From NCBI RefSeq assembly GCF_910594005.1, contig NC_057828.1:11730235-11794234 (forward strand): a DNA stretch of 64,000 bases, read 5' to 3'. Below are positions 44,441 through 56,967 of this stretch, one piece after another (the first letter of the stretch is position 1; each line of letters starts with the position of its first letter). Both the position numbers and the translations under genes were made by a program. Source of the stretch: Cervus elaphus. Its lineage: Eukaryota > Chordata > Mammalia > Artiodactyla > Cervidae. The notes beneath the pieces were generated by a model, which did not search any database, was not told where the DNA came from, and was given only the letters and a program-made list of their open reading frames with translations.

Positions 44441-45041
44441 AGGTTCTTGACAAACAATGCCAGTAAAGTCAAGTGCCCACTAAGATTCCACCTTGTAAAC
44501 TATAGTGGGTTCAAGCCATTTGGATTGGAATTCTGGCCATTCTTTCTTCTCCCTGGGTTATTAGGCCAATTACTTAATCTCCTTACAGTGTTGGGTAGAC
44601 AGGTATGGGGATTTCATGATTTTGTTTAGAAGGATTTTAAACTGACTTTTCCATTGTCTTGGCGAGTTTTAACTGATGCCCCCATATTGATGACAATGGG
44701 TGTCAAAAGACCACACATTGAAAAGCAAAATGCTGGACACATCTTGGTAGAACTCTCTAAAAAGTGGCCAAGTGTATTTGTTGAATTCCCCAAGCCATCT
44801 TCACCTTCTAGCCTCCTGATAAGAGAGGAAACCTGGGGGGCCAAGGAGGAGCTTCATCCATGTCTGGATTTTTTTGCACAGAGCTATATGTGTGACAGGG
44901 AGTAGCATGGTGTTTTACTTCCTTTAACCCCAAAGGAAAGGGGAGAAAGATCTTAATGCCCACATGCCAAACCCAGAAGGACGATGCAGCAGAGCACTTG
45001 GCATCTTTGCGGGAAACAAGAAAGAACACGGTGTACAAAGG
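44441..45041. other. Unassigned stretch
   Basis: No named element or gene. The ORF at 44654-44905 lacks recognisable similarity. Confidence 0.5.
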
Positions 45042-45232
45042 AAAGTGAAAGAGGAAGTCGCTCAGTTGTGTCCGACTCTTTACAACCCCATGGACTAAGC
45101 AGTCCATGGAATTCTCGAGGCCATAATACTGCAGTGGGTAGTCTTTCCCTTCTCCAGGGGATCTTCCCAACCCAGGGATCGAACCCGGGTCTCCCACATT
45201 GCAGGCGGATTCTTTACCAGCTGAGGATTTTT
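45042..45232 (-). mobile_element. Bov-tA SINE
   Basis: Antisense Bov-tA; head complement 'attgcaggcggattctttac' at the right, close to family consensus and so probably young. Confidence 0.88.
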
Positions 45233-46077
45233 TTTCTTTAAAAATAAAATTAAAAAAAATAAATAAAAATTAATCCATTAGCCTTTCTTCTTCCATTCTT
45301 ATGGCTGTCATAAATGGCAAAAGTAAGCCAGTTTTTATAAAATAAATCATTATTTTAAAAAGAAAAAACATTTGAAGTTATAGATAATTTTGTGGTAAGT
45401 CTCATACTTTTAGAGTTGAATCATGTAGGTAGTTGATTAAATGATTTGTGGAATTTTATAAGCTTTTAACCTCATATTGATGTTAATATCTTGCCAAGAT
45501 GATTCACATAAGAAGCCGTGCACATGATTCTAAGTCTCACATTTTAGATCTAAACCAAGTGATGAAACATTATGAATTCAATCCTATCATTAGCATAATG
45601 GTAAATATTAGATATGAAATGTAAATTTTAATCTGATTAATTTTAGAGGCCATGATGTGCATTATGAAATATTGCTTTCATTAATGAAGCTGTATTTCAG
45701 AAAACGTGGGAACACTTCTCACTTTAAATGCACAAAGATGATAGAGTAGCAAATGCCAGATGAAGTTCATATTACTCATTCATAACCCCTCTTTTTTGTT
45801 GTTGTTGTTTTTTACTAAATATTATTATTTTGAAGTGAAGAAGAGAACTAACACTTAAAGAGTTCCTATAGTTTTTATAGACACTTGCTTCCATATTTCT
45901 TTTATTATCTCCATTTTATAGATATGAAATTTAAGTCTCATGGATTAAATGGTTCATCCAAATCAATCTGGTAATAAGAAATTAAGCAAGATTAAGCAGG
46001 TTTATCTATTTTAGAACTATTTGTTCTGACTCTTCTTCTTTGAGGAATGTTAGACCAGGGGTCAGGAAGGCCAAGAT
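45233..46077. other. AT-rich stretch with MIR remnant
   Basis: MIR-like core at about 45830-46000 ('tatctccattttatagatat'). Otherwise nothing recognised up to the retroviral fragment. Confidence 0.5.
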
Positions 46078-46662
46078 TCAAGATCCAGGGGGGGTCAAGG
46101 GGGAGACATGAATGTGCATAGGTCCAGCAGGTGAAGATTCCTGGGTTGGTACAATTATTTGTGCTGTTCCAGAGAACCCAGTGGAACAGAAGGAGGGAGC
46201 GGAGTTTGTAAGACCAGTGTAGTTGGGACTAGAGTAGTTGATACAGGTTAGGTTTGAAGAGGCTGAGAGAAGGACATTGTCAGAGACTGGCCCAATGAGT
46301 TGTGTAGTTTTTTTTGTTGGGGAGGGGAGATATAGTTGCCCTGTGACAACCAGGTTGAAGGTAAGTGAATTGCTATGTGTGGTGAGGGAGACAGTGACAT
46401 GCATATCCAACATGGATGTGTGTTGTGTGTACTGGAAGAATTGGAAAGAAGAGTTGAGAAGGCAGGTAAGGTTTTGGTTGTCAGAGGGAGGTTTTAGGAG
46501 AGGCCGTAATTGGGAAAGGAGGTCTAGGCATTTATAAAGCCCAGGGGTCACCCGTAACTGGGAAATTATGTTCTTTATGGCTTGTTCTTGTTTCTTTCCT
46601 GATACTGATCTAGTACCCTGCCCCCGGCTGAGTACCCCCAGTGGGTAATGGGATAGAAACAT
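46078..46662 (-). pseudogene. env: env fragment, surface-subunit region
   Basis: 194-codon minus frame. I assign it to env because of its position after RNase H, the cluster of N-glycosylation sequons (NLTC, NSS, NLTC, NYS, NYT) and scattered cysteines. No fusion peptide, CX6CC or membrane anchor is present, since the element ends here. No convincing signal peptide is visible at the N-terminus either. The assignment rests partly on context; the sequence has no motif unique to Env. Confidence 0.55.
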
Positions 46663-46759
46663 ATGTTTCTTCCAGTTGGCTTATAGCAGGTGCTCACAAA
46701 ACCCCCTGTCTTTTGTACTTTAACAGTGAGTAGGGATTTGAACTCCCCCACCCCACCCC

Positions 46760-48866
46760 CGCCCCCGAGGTTCATGGTGCATGGTCTTGGAACCATATGA
46801 TAACATGAGGAATGAATATAGGAATAAACATCTGAGCATGAGCAGGGACTAGCCAGGAGGCTGGGGAGTGCAGCTTCAATTGTTTGGGTCCCGTGATTGT
46901 GACAAAGGTCCCCCTGGATGATGGCATATCCTGCTGCGAAGGGTGGGGATTTTTGAGAGCTGCCATCAATAAACCTGTGTGGGGTGTCTGGGTCTAGGAT
47001 GGGCTGATCTGTTAAATGTTGGAAGAGGTTTTGGGTAAGATCTACTGTTAGGCTGCAGCTATGTAGGAGAGGGTTTGTTGTAGAGGACATGGGTAATAAG
47101 CTGGCGGGGTTAAGGGGAGAGCAGGGGGAGAATGAGAGCTGAGGGTTGAGGAGAAAGGCATGTAGGACATGTACCCTGGAAGGGGTAAGGGAGAGGAAAG
47201 CCCAATGTGATAGTAAGTCTTGGAAGGTGTGTGGAGAACAGACTGTTAAAGGGGCATACCTAGGGAGTTTATTTGCCTCAGGTATGAGGGCTGTGATAGC
47301 AGCCATGGCCTGTATGCAGGGAGGCCACCCCTTAGTCATCATGTCAAGCTGTTTTGACAGATAGGCTATGGGAGCCCAGGTGTCTCTGGCCCACTGACAT
47401 AGAAGTGCCAGGGCCTGTCCTTGGTTGGAATGGGCAAAGAGAAAGAATGGTCTGGTGTGATCTGGCAGGTGGAGAGTTGACACTCGAAGGAGGCTCTGGG
47501 TGAGCTGGCAGTTAGGATTGGCCAGCAAAGAGGGGCTCACCCAGACATCCTTTAGTTGCCTCATAGAGCGGCTTTGCAATGAGGGAGAAGTTAGGAATCC
47601 AGATATGGAAAAAGTTTAGGAGGTCGAGGATAGACAGGAGTTCCCTTTTCGTTTTTGGAAGTCAACAGTTAATTAAGGCCTGGATTCTATCTGGGGGAAT
47701 AGTTCTTTGTTGGTGGGATATGGAGAGCCCCAGGTAGGTGACTTCTGTCTGGGCTATTTGGGCCTTGGATCGGGACACCCGATAACCCTAGGATCCCAGG
47801 GCCCCAAGGAGTTTGAAGGTATGTTGGAGGCAGAGTTTTCAGGTTGGGCTACAAAGGAGGAGGTCATCTATGTATTGGAGGAGATGACTCAGGGCTAGGT
47901 CGAGTGTTTATAGGTCTTTTTGTAAAGCCTGTCCAAAAAAGTGGGGGCTGTTTCTGAACCCCTGGGGGAGAGCTGTCCATGTTAGTTGTTGGGAAACATG
48001 AGTCTCAGCGTCTTGCCAAATGAAGGCCAAAAGGGGTTGGGTGAGGGGATGGAGGGGGATAGTGAAAAAGGCATCTTTGAGATCTAATGCCGTGAAGTGA
48101 GTTGCAGTTGGGGGTATGGCAGAGAGAAGGGTGTAAGGGTTAGGGACTACTGGGAAGGTTGGCGAGAAGGCCTCACTGATTTTTCACAGATCTTGGACCA
48201 GTCTCCAAGAGTTTGGTCCCTTCCTTACTGTCAGAATAGGGGTTTTGTGTGGTGAATGGGTGGGAATTAAGATGGAGGCTTGAAGAAGATGGTCTATGAT
48301 AGGCTTAAGTCCCTTGTGGGCCTCTGGGGTGACAGAGTACTGTTGTTGGGTGATTATAGGGGCCCTTTAGGGTAATGTGGACTGGGGCATGATGATTGGC
48401 TATGGATGGGTGATCAGTGTCCCAGACTTGGGGTCTAAGGCGGGTAGATCCAAGGGAAGGTCAGGGGTGAGCGATAAGGACAGTCCAGGGGCCATCTGCA
48501 TGCAGAATATAGACTGTATCAGGGGAGTATGGTAATAAAGACTCCCAATTTGGATAACAAACCTCTCCCCTAGGAGTGCCATTGGACACTGAGGCATTAA
48601 AAGGAATGAGTGTATGAGGGTCGATTTTTTCCAAATTGGCAGAGTAATGGAGGGCTGATTTTTGGCCTTAAGGGAATTCCAGAGACCCCCTTGATTGTGA
48701 ATTCTGAGTCTTGAGTTGGGCTAGAGTAGGAAATTAAGAGAGAGAAAGCGGCTCCATTGTCTGCTCTAAAGGAGGTCTTTTCCCCGGCCACTACCCTGTC
48801 CACCCTAAGTGCTGAGCTCATGTCTGGGACACGGACCAGGGGGATGGACATTGGAACAAGTCTCAT
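46760..48866 (-). pseudogene. pol: pro-pol (protease, RT, RNase H) remnant
   Basis: The protease piece (48597-48866, minus) has DNGAAFS where the family has an aspartic active-site triplet of the DTG/DSG kind, so the catalytic motif is altered. RT follows in a different frame: LDLKDAFFTIPL (about 48070), LPQGF (about 47960) and YIDDLL (about 47865) are visible. A TAA interrupts that frame at 47908-47910, between LPQG and YIDD. Another frame change leads to the block at 46950-47579 with the RT connection and the start of RNase H (FIDGSSQ). The sequence then runs into a G-rich stretch, and no integrase zinc finger or DDE core is present. It is non-functional. Confidence 0.85.
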
Positions 48867-48919
48867 AGGGTTGGGCTGGGGTTCAGGGGAGAAGTGAGGA
48901 TCACCCCAGGGGCACCAGA

Positions 48920-50449
48920 TGAACTGGACAGTTCATCTTCCAGTGTCCCCATTGACCATAGGTTGGGTATGCTTTTGTGGGGGGCCATGGGTTTGGGCAT
49001 GCCTTTGCCCAGAGTCCCAACTGGTTGCATCAGAAGCAGGGTCTGGGGTGGGGGGTGGGGGTCTTAAGCCCTGGTCTGGGATGACTTTGGTCAGGCTGAT
49101 CTCTTCTCTTAATTGCTGCCTCCAAAAAGGCATATTTAGCTTTTATCCAACATTTTTTTTTCTCTCTCTCTCTTAGCCTCGTCCTCTCTATTATTGAACA
49201 CCTTGAAGGCTACTTCTAGAAGGTCTCTTTGGTGGGGGGAGCGGTGGTCTCAGGGCCCTTCTCTAGTTGTAGAAGCTTGCGTCTAATGTCAAGGGTGGAC
49301 TGACTGATGAATTGAACATGAAGGTAGAGTAATCCAGCAGGGGTGGTAATATCTAGGTTGATATACTTCTGGATTGTCTCTGGGAGGCATGCCAAGAATA
49401 AGGCTGGATTTTCATCTGCCCCTTGGGTGATTTCCCTGACTTTATCATAATTGACATGGATATGAGTATTTTTCTGCATTCCTTCTAGAAGGCAGGTAAT
49501 CATATGATTGAGCCTCCTGATACCTGGGTTATTGGCTGGTGTGTCCAGTGGAGATCTAATTGAGGCACCGCCTCATCAGCAACTGGGCTATCCTGGTCTT
49601 GGTTATGTAAGTGATCAGCATGGGCTTTCACTGCTTGCCAGATACAGTCTTTTTCATCTGGGGTGAGAGTGGCATTTAGGATATAACATATGTCACTCCA
49701 TGTGAGGTTTAGGCCTGGGAGAGTCTCAGGAATTCTTCTCTGGATCTGATAGGATTTTCAGAAACCGATCCTAACTTTTCTTCTATCTGGCTCATATCTG
49801 ACAATGAAAATGGCACATGGACTCGGGTGGGGCCCTCTGGTCCTGCCACCTCTCTCAGGGGAAACATGTGCTGGGTACGTGACCGTGTGGCGGGGGAAGG
49901 GGGGGAGGAGGGAGAGGGGGAAGGGGAAGTTGGGGAGATGGGGTAGCGGGGTCAAGGGGGAGTCAGGAGAGGTTTTGGAGTCAGGAGGTGAGTTGGATGA
50001 GAGGGACGGAGAGAGTTGGGGGGGTGGCATGTAGGGAGGGGACTCGTTTGCAGGATTGAACTCTGGGGGTGCAGAAGTTCGTGATCAGCCATTAGTTGAA
50101 GAAGAAGAGCCCTTTTGCTTGTGAGGCAAGGTGCATAGAAGGACCTCATGGGTGGAGGAGGCCTTGAATAGGAGGGTCTGCTCCGAAGGGCCCAAAAGGC
50201 TTGGGCATATGGGACTTTCGACCACTTGTCATTCCATTTAAGGAAGTTGGTGAGAGTTTGAAGAATGTTAAAGTCAAATGTGCCAAACTCAGGCCAGTGG
50301 TCTTGATTGTCTATTTGGTATTGAGGCCAGATCTGTATATGGAGTTGTTTTAAGCGGTTCGCTTTGAGTTCAGTGAGTAAGAGCGGTTTGAGATTTTTGA
50401 GAACACAGGCCAGAAGGGAATCTTTTGGGACAGATTGGCTAGACCCCAT
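48920..50449 (-). pseudogene. gag: gag remnant of class I element
   Basis: Begins at 50449 with MGSSQS, a myristoylation-type start, followed by a matrix-like region containing WPQY and NGTFDF-like 'FGTFDFN' (to about residue 75). A frame change near 50030-49952 leads into a proline-rich linker (49758-50030). The capsid end with its major homology region (QGADENPALFLACL) is at 49216-49503. The nucleocapsid region near 48930-49010 retains a GHWKMNCP-like piece, but the first cysteines of the zinc knuckle are not in place. Broken in at least two positions. Confidence 0.8.
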
Positions 50450-50966
50450 AATTGAAAGGCAAGCAGAGGCTCCTATTGGGAGTTCGAGTCATCACCCATT
50501 GTCACAATAGGAGTTATGAGAAGAGAGCTCTGTGTCAAGATGGAGCATCCCCCACCATCGCCTACAGAGTGGCCTTAGGTCGGAGGTCTCTGGGACCCAG
50601 AGAGGACTGGATTCTAGGGCACCTCTAGAACACCATCCGGATCTTACCTTAATCTAGGGGCCAGCCTGAGTGGAGTATTGCATGTAGAGCGGTTGAATGG
50701 CAAGAGTTCCCTGTTCCTGAGGTCATCTGAGAGACAGAAAGAGAGAAAGGGGATAGAGCCTGAGGTCTTGGGGTACACAAAACACAAATAAAACCTTAGG
50801 ACAAGGCTTACACCACTCACGAAGGCACTAGGCATCCCCCAGGGGAACTTATGAGCCCTGGCAGAAAGTGAGCTCAGCGGGTGTTAATGCTCCCAGACTC
50901 TGAGAAAGAGAAAACAGTGAGAGGGAGAGAGAGTGAGAGAGAGAGAGAGACTAGTGCCTCGCCCTC

Positions 50967-50984
50967 TCCCGGGTTTTGGCACCT
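50967..50984 (-). promoter_or_regulatory. Primer binding site, tRNA-Phe-like
   Basis: On the minus strand AGGTGCCAAAACCCGGGA resembles the complement of the tRNA-Phe 3' end, with two mismatches in 18 by eye. It lies about 500 bases before gag, following a probable LTR end. Confidence 0.65.
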
Positions 50985-50987
50985 AGA

Positions 50988-51490
50988 GTGTAAGGTATAG
51001 TTCTGGCCGAGGTAGAAAAGAAGGAGAGATGACCTCAAAGGAGGTAGGTTACCTCTTTTCAGGCAAGGAGGGGCGACAGTCAGGCTAATGACCAGGCTGA
51101 GCACAAAAAAGGGATCAGGGAGGCTTCATATTTAAAGGGAGGCTTGTGAAGCGATAGGGAAATGTCACGTGGGACGTTTTGGGTAATCTTTAGTTGAGAT
51201 GGCATTTGTCGTTGAACAGGGGGTGGGAGGTTTTGGGCAAGGGGTGATAAGTCCCAGGTAGATGCAACCAGCCCGGAGCATCAGGGCGGGACTTAAAGTT
51301 CGGTTTTGTTTTTCCCAAAGTTAGATGATTCAGCAAGGGCCTTTGAGACCATTGTTTTGTTTTCTAGGCCCAAAGACTCCTTCACTTGTTCCTACAGATT
51401 ACACTGGGGCCACTCTCCAAGAATGCAAGTGAACTTTTAAAAATTGTCCCCCTGGAACTCATGCCCCTGGGTCACTAATTTTGGAGGCAG
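50988..51490 (-). repeat. Probable 5' LTR of the class I element
   Basis: Minus-strand sequence upstream of the primer site has a TATA-like TTTAAATA at about 51130 and ends near 'cttacactct' next to the primer site. The U3 start is not defined and I see no AATAAA. The sequence up to about 51860 may also belong to it. Confidence 0.5.
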
Positions 51491-52181
51491 GAGGAACCTC
51501 ATATGTACAGAACAGCACACAATGGGGAGAGGCATGTCTAAGGAGTTACCTACATAATTCAACAAACGGCCAGGGCTGGAACTCTTGGCTCCCTGCACCA
51601 TACATGGCAGGTGTTAGATAATCTCATGAACCTAGAGAGATTATTGGCTGCTGAAGGAGGGGCTGCACATTGATGAGCAGTGAGTAGATTGTTACTTGTG
51701 GGTAGATGACCATGGTTAGGTTTGTTTTACACGTTGCGGGGGAAACTCAGCCAAGGGAGCATAATATCACTCTATAAGTAGATTGGGCAATTCAGAATCG
51801 CCTTTCTCATCTATCCTACAGGCCTCCCCCCACTATATGGTCATATTGGCTGCCAAAGGACTTTGAAATCCAAGATCATGACCCTTAAGCATTCTGAGTC
51901 TTGAAGATGCTTTATCCCTTGCTTCAGATTCAAGTGTTATAAGATAATGTGCAACTTGGATTATAAACCACCATGGTGCCAAGGGGATTGTTACATAGAT
52001 GAGCTAAAGATGGCCTCTGTATAGTGAGTCTATGTTGTTTGCTTCTTCATAAGAAGCTGGAGCCCATTAGCTTATGAGTCCACCAGCACTAAACTCAACT
52101 TTCTTACACATTCAATTGTCTTAAAATGTAACTCCCCAAAGGAGACTTTTAGCCATTTAGGGTCTTTCTGTACTCTGCAAA
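51491..52181. other. Flank of class I element, nothing recognised
   Basis: No gene or named repeat; may include the rest of the U3 region up to about 51860. Confidence 0.4.
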
Positions 52182-52386
52182 GGGCTTCCCAGGTGGAGTT
52201 AATGGTAAATAATCCTGCAATGCAGGACATGCAAGAGATGCAGGTTTGATCTGTGGCTGAGGAAGATCTCCTGGAGGAGGAAATGGCAACCCACCCCAGT
52301 ATTCTTGCCTGGGAAATCCCATGCAGAGAGGAGTCTACAGTCCATGGATTCATAAAGGGTTGGACACAACTGACAGACTGAGCTCA
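52182..52386 (+). mobile_element. Bov-tA SINE
   Basis: Sense Bov-tA: 'gggcttcccaggtggagtta' to 'ggttggacacaactgacaga'. Confidence 0.9.
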
Positions 52387-52749
52387 TGTACCCTATAGTC
52401 TGCAGCCTATGCTAAGCAGAGATAAAATCAGTCCTGCAGCTACAGAAGAACCCAGGCTGGAGCAGCGTGGGTGCCTCCTGGCCCAGGGACTCCCAGCTTT
52501 GCTGCTGAGTGGAGTCACCTGGACCCATGTGACCCTCTCTAGCCCCCCTTTTCCCCACCCTCCCCCAGAAATGTCCTTTCCTTCCTTGTCATAACCTTAT
52601 GATAGTCTTATACCATGGCAGTAACAAATAATGCAAAATACAGACACTAGTCTGACAGAATTACAGGGGTCTTGTATGAAAAACCTCAAATCATTGCTAA
52701 AAATAATTGAAGAAATTTAAATACATATACCATATATATGGATCGGAGG

Positions 52750-53436
52750 ACACAGTATTGGGAATGCCCTGGCTGTCCAGTTCTTAGGACTCTGTGCTCT
52801 TGAAGGAGGAAACAGACAGAACAAGCTCATCTTGAAAGCAGGACTCCAACTTCGGCTAGACTGTGGACTTTGAGCTCTATGCTCAGTATCTATGGGAACA
52901 ACATACCAACTGGAAAACCAGACCCCCTGGATGGAAGAGCCCCAGGGCTTGTACTTAGACTCTACATTGATTAAAAGAATACGCTAGTTATCTGTGTAAC
53001 CCAATAGAATCATGCATTCTATTATGCTTATTGGGGTATGACCATAGGCTTATTGATAATTGTCCACTGTTAACTACCTAGGCTTAAGGCATATGGATCA
53101 CAGATTTAAGGCATACAAATCACAGGTTAACTTTGATTGTATCTTTTTTCCTTTGTTCAGACTAGTTTCAGAGAATTTGGGGAGGTGGGTTTGAGCACGT
53201 ACACTTAGGGTATACAAGGTTTTCAGAAAAACTGGTTGGGGTCTTTGGCTAAGAGGAGACTCCTCTGCCTTGGGCCTGCCGGTGTAATAAACTGCACTCC
53301 ACTATCTGCATTGTCCTTCTGAGAGAGCGTGTTTCCCAGAACACGTGGCTACAACACTCTTAGTGCGCTGGGCTTGGGTTCCATCACTGGCTTGGGAACT
53401 AAGATTCTGCAAACTGCACGGTGTGCCCCAATTTTT
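52750..53436 (+). mobile_element. CHR-2-type SINE split by a solo LTR
   Basis: First half 'gggaatgccctggctgtcca' to 52800; second half from 53357, 'gtgcgctgggcttgggttcc', 'cttgggaactaagattctgc', ending in poly-T-like tail near 53436. The two halves join into one SINE. Confidence 0.8.
52801..53356 (+). mobile_element. Solo LTR, 4-bp duplication, class I-like
   Basis: 556-bp TG...CA unit (TGAAGGAGG ... GGCTACAACA) between CTCT copies at 52797-52800 and 53357-53360. A polyadenylation signal AATAAA lies at about 53287 in 'gtgtaataaactgcactcca', about 70 bases from the end. A 4-bp duplication is usual for gammaretrovirus-like (class I) elements. No internal retroviral sequence. Confidence 0.82.
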
Positions 53437-54002
53437 TTTTTTTTAAGAAGAAAGACATAGGGTTATTAAAATATCAACTCTCGCCAAATTTTTCTACAGA
53501 TGCAAAACAAGCCAAATCAAAACTCCAGGCAAGTTTTAGTGAAGATTGACAAATTGATTCTAAAACTACACATGGAAGTGTAAAGACAAAGAACAGTAAA
53601 AATAATTTGCAAAAGAAGAGAGCTGGAGAATTGATACTATCTTACAGCCTAAAGCTAATCAACAGTATTAGTGTCAAGAGAGACAAAATATATCCATTTA
53701 TTGCGTGTCAAATAAACCTGCAAGTAAAAAGTACCAGAAAACATTGACTAGGTCACATTAGGAAGAAAAACTTCAAGAAAATACCTAGGGTCCTGTAATA
53801 CTAGATAAAGTGATTTTAAAATTTTGATTAAGGAATATAATATTGAACATACATTGACCCTCCTCCCAATTTTGCTTTAATAGAATGGTCTATTTAGACA
53901 TAGGGAACTTGGCATTATGTGCTCTTACATCATATCTTGGCCTGACGGTTTAAGCCATTTTTATCTAATGCTTCTGAATCATTCATATTAATAAATATGT
54001 AT

Positions 54003-54148
54003 GCATGCTCAGTCACTCAGCCATGACTGACTCTATGCAACCCCAAAGACTGTAGCCTGCCAGATTCCTCTGTCCATGTAATTCCTTAGGCAAGAATACT
54101 GGAGTGGGTTAGCACCTCATCCTCCAGGGGTCTTCCCGACCCAGGGCA
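54003..54148 (-). mobile_element. Truncated Bov-tA SINE
   Basis: Antisense body only, 'gctcagtcactcagccatga' to 'gtcttcccgacccaggg'; the tRNA-like head is missing. Confidence 0.85.
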
Positions 54149-55136
54149 TATTAATAAAGAATTGATATTAATTCCTTTTCTGCAGAGTAGTTGCTTTTGA
54201 ATAAGCAGCTGAGCCTACACTATATATCAGAGGCAATCTGGCACATATTAGATGTACAATAAATGTACAGTTTCTCAATATTTTCCTGAAAGCTAAAGGA
54301 TAAGGTCTCTGCTTGCTTCATATTTGTATACTTTAGTATTATGATTTTTTTTTTTGCCGGAATTCAATAACTGCCACCTGAATTAAACTGTAAATCAAAA
54401 TAATCGGGGTTTGAAACAATTGCAGGTAAAACAGTCCAAGAGAGTATAGGAAGAACACACAAAATACAGAAGAATGACGCCAAGAAATGCCAGGAATTTC
54501 AGAGCAAAGACCATTTACAAAAGCAACTTGTGCATGTTCAGGTTGGCAAATCAGATTAGAAAATAAATTTTCATTGCAAATGGGCATTTTGTTAAACTGT
54601 GATCTTTAATTTTTAGAAGTATAAAGTTTTAGTTTTAAAAAAAATAAGTCAGAAAAACAGTGCTGCTGGAACCTAAAGACTGAAATTTTAAGTTCTAAAT
54701 TCAAGTAATAAATTAGATCTAAAATTAAATAACAAGAGTGAGAAGTTCAACATCACAGGATTGAATAGTCCTATACAGGGAGACTTCAAGATTCGTCATT
54801 TTTTTCATGGGAGGAAATAGAAAACATCATAGCGGGAGATAATAAGATTTTTAATTTCCTTGTTTCCATGAGTTTCTGCTTAAGATGGTGCATCAATTTA
54901 ACATCAGATTTAAATCTGACTTTTGACTTTCTGTCGACAGGACATGGCAATTTGTTGTGTGATATAGAGAATATAATAAAAAGTGTGTAAATGACATACA
55001 CAGTATTTCTGAAATTGAACTGCTCATTTGCAATCTTAGATGTGTTGTTTTGACTTAACAGAATAGGAAAAACACTAGCTATATATCTAAATTAAATAAA
55101 TGTACCAACTGAGAGAAGAAGAAATGACCTATATTT
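54149..55136. other. AT-rich stretch, nothing recognised
   Basis: The minus ORF at 54339-54587 contains a hydrophobic run but no recognisable domain. No named repeat. Confidence 0.5.
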
Positions 55137-55342
55137 GGCCTTTCCCTGGTGGCTCAGATGGTAAAGAGTCCATCTGCAATGCAGGAGACCCGGGTTTGAT
55201 CCCTGGGTTGGGAAGATACCCTGGAGAAGGGCATGGCAACACACTCCAGTGTTCTTGCCTGCTGAATCCCCAGAGACAGAGGAGCCTGGCAAGCTACAGT
55301 CCGTGTGTTCTCAAAGAGTCAGACAAGATTGAGCAATGATGT
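55137..55342 (+). mobile_element. Bov-tA SINE
   Basis: Sense Bov-tA close to consensus: 'tttccctggtggctcagatg' to 'agtcagacaagattgagcaa'. Confidence 0.9.
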
Positions 55343-55597
55343 ATAGCACATAGTAATACTCAACTGCATAAAAAAGCATTCAGTTTGATTAATGAATAAT
55401 TTATATATTTTTGGCTATGAATAAATTTGAAAACTTGTATATCTCTATGCAAAAAAATAATGTGCAAAAATCACATTTTCTATAGCAATTATTTAAAATT
55501 AATAATGCATTTTGATGTAGGCTGTGGTCTGTATTATTATAGCTGTCTTTATTCCCCAAATCTTGGTCTTTATTTTAAAGATAACAAAATATGAGTG

Positions 55598-55818
55598 TGC
55601 ATGTGTGTATACTCAGTCCTGTCTGGCTCTGTGACCCCATGGACTGTATCCAGCTGGGCTCCTCTGTTCATGGGATTTCCTAGGCAAGAATACTGGAGTG
55701 CGTTTTCATTTCCTTCTAAAATCAGGGGATCTTTCCGATCCAGGGAACAAACCCATATCTTCTGTGTCTCTTGCATTGGTAGGTGGATTCTTTACCACTG
55801 AGCCACCTGGGAAGCCCA
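55598..55818 (-). mobile_element. Bov-tA SINE
   Basis: Antisense Bov-tA with right end 'ccactgagccacctgggaag'. Confidence 0.9.
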
Positions 55819-56967
55819 ATAGAATATATACAATTATTCTAATGTGAACATGGTATTTTGGGACTTGCCTGAAATTTATATTTGCTAGTGGGAATATCAC
55901 ATTTACATAAAATTCATAAGCATATCTATACACCGACTTCTGTTACAACTAACACATTCATTATGTGTTTGAAACATTTAGATATAGATATGCCTTGGAT
56001 ATCAATATATGTAGATGTAGATAAAAAGATGGATGTGTTTACCCATGGATTATATGGATGCTTCTAACTTTTTAACACAATAAAAAAAGCCCTACCACCA
56101 AGGGCAAGGTTGATCATGCAGAGTAATTGAGGGCAGGGCTACTGGAAATACATGTCAGTGTCAAATAAAGGAGGGTTACCTTGGACTTTACAGTTTGGAG
56201 AATAATAATGACATTCTCCACATAATACTTTCTCGATGGCTACACTATAGTAATTTACCTCATACTGAAGTTAATCTATTAACATTCTTCCTCTTCTCTG
56301 ATTTTTCCCACATGACTTCTTTAGGAACTAAATGTGAAAACACATTTAGAGTGAATTTTTCCTGGTAGTTAATACTTTTAGGTAATGAATCTGAACAAGA
56401 AATCATTATTGAAACTATGGCGAAGAGAAGATGAGAACATGAATGTAGAACTATAAAGTATGACTTCAGAGTCTCTTTCCCTATCAGAAGGGGGAAAAAT
56501 AATTTTTCTGTAAATACAATCACAACAAATGTTTTCTAAACAAATGATAGTTTTCTAAATATCTCTCATGATTTAAAAGTAGTATCTTTAAAATGTTATT
56601 TGGAATGTAAATAGAGCTATACAACATATTAAGTAAGAGCTTATGGGTATAAAATATTGAAAATAATATGGTTGTGTGACTTTCAATACATTGAAAGTAA
56701 AAAATTAAATGACTTCTACTCCTAGTATCATAAAGTTATTACTTCTTTTTGGTCTGTAAGAAATAAAGATATGTTTGTTATTTTTATATAAAATGAGACA
56801 TAGATACAGTGATGTTTGCTGCTATGCACATTTAATTCAGGCATATTCAATGAACAGATGTCATGCATGTATATGTATACACATATTCATATGTATGTGC
56901 ATGTGTGTGCATGTATATGTATGCATTTAAAAGCATACATAAACTCATATGTATTTATTTATAAGAG
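55819..56967. other. AT-rich stretch with TATG/CATG microsatellite
   Basis: No gene recognised. Alternating 'tatgtatg/catgtgtg' repeats at about 56865-56925. Confidence 0.55.

Larger units (their letters stand above)
46078..51490 (-). mobile_element. Decayed class I (gammaretrovirus-like) endogenous retrovirus
   Basis: Minus-strand order from high to low coordinates: probable 5' LTR, primer site, leader, gag, protease, RT-RNase H, then env cut off at about 46078 with no 3' LTR seen. The primer site resembles the tRNA-Phe complement. The gag and RT style are those of class I elements, with tRNA-Phe use as in the HERV-F-like group. Integrase is missing between RNase H and env. Many frameshifts and stops show great age relative to the plus-strand provirus. 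Confidence 0.85.
52640..53830 (+). mobile_element. Old L1 ORF2 fragment, host of a nested CHR-2 and LTR
   Basis: 'attgctaaaaataattgaag' on the left, and 'aaattgattctaaaactaca' with 'agaagagagctggagaattg' on the right, are diverged sense L1 ORF2 sequence. They lie on either side of the CHR-2 SINE at 52750-53436. Confidence 0.55.

Noticed and set aside
46238..50034. Plus-strand ORFs (for example 46238-46537, 49804-50034)
   Set aside because: Antisense shadows of the minus-strand retroviral gag, pol and env.
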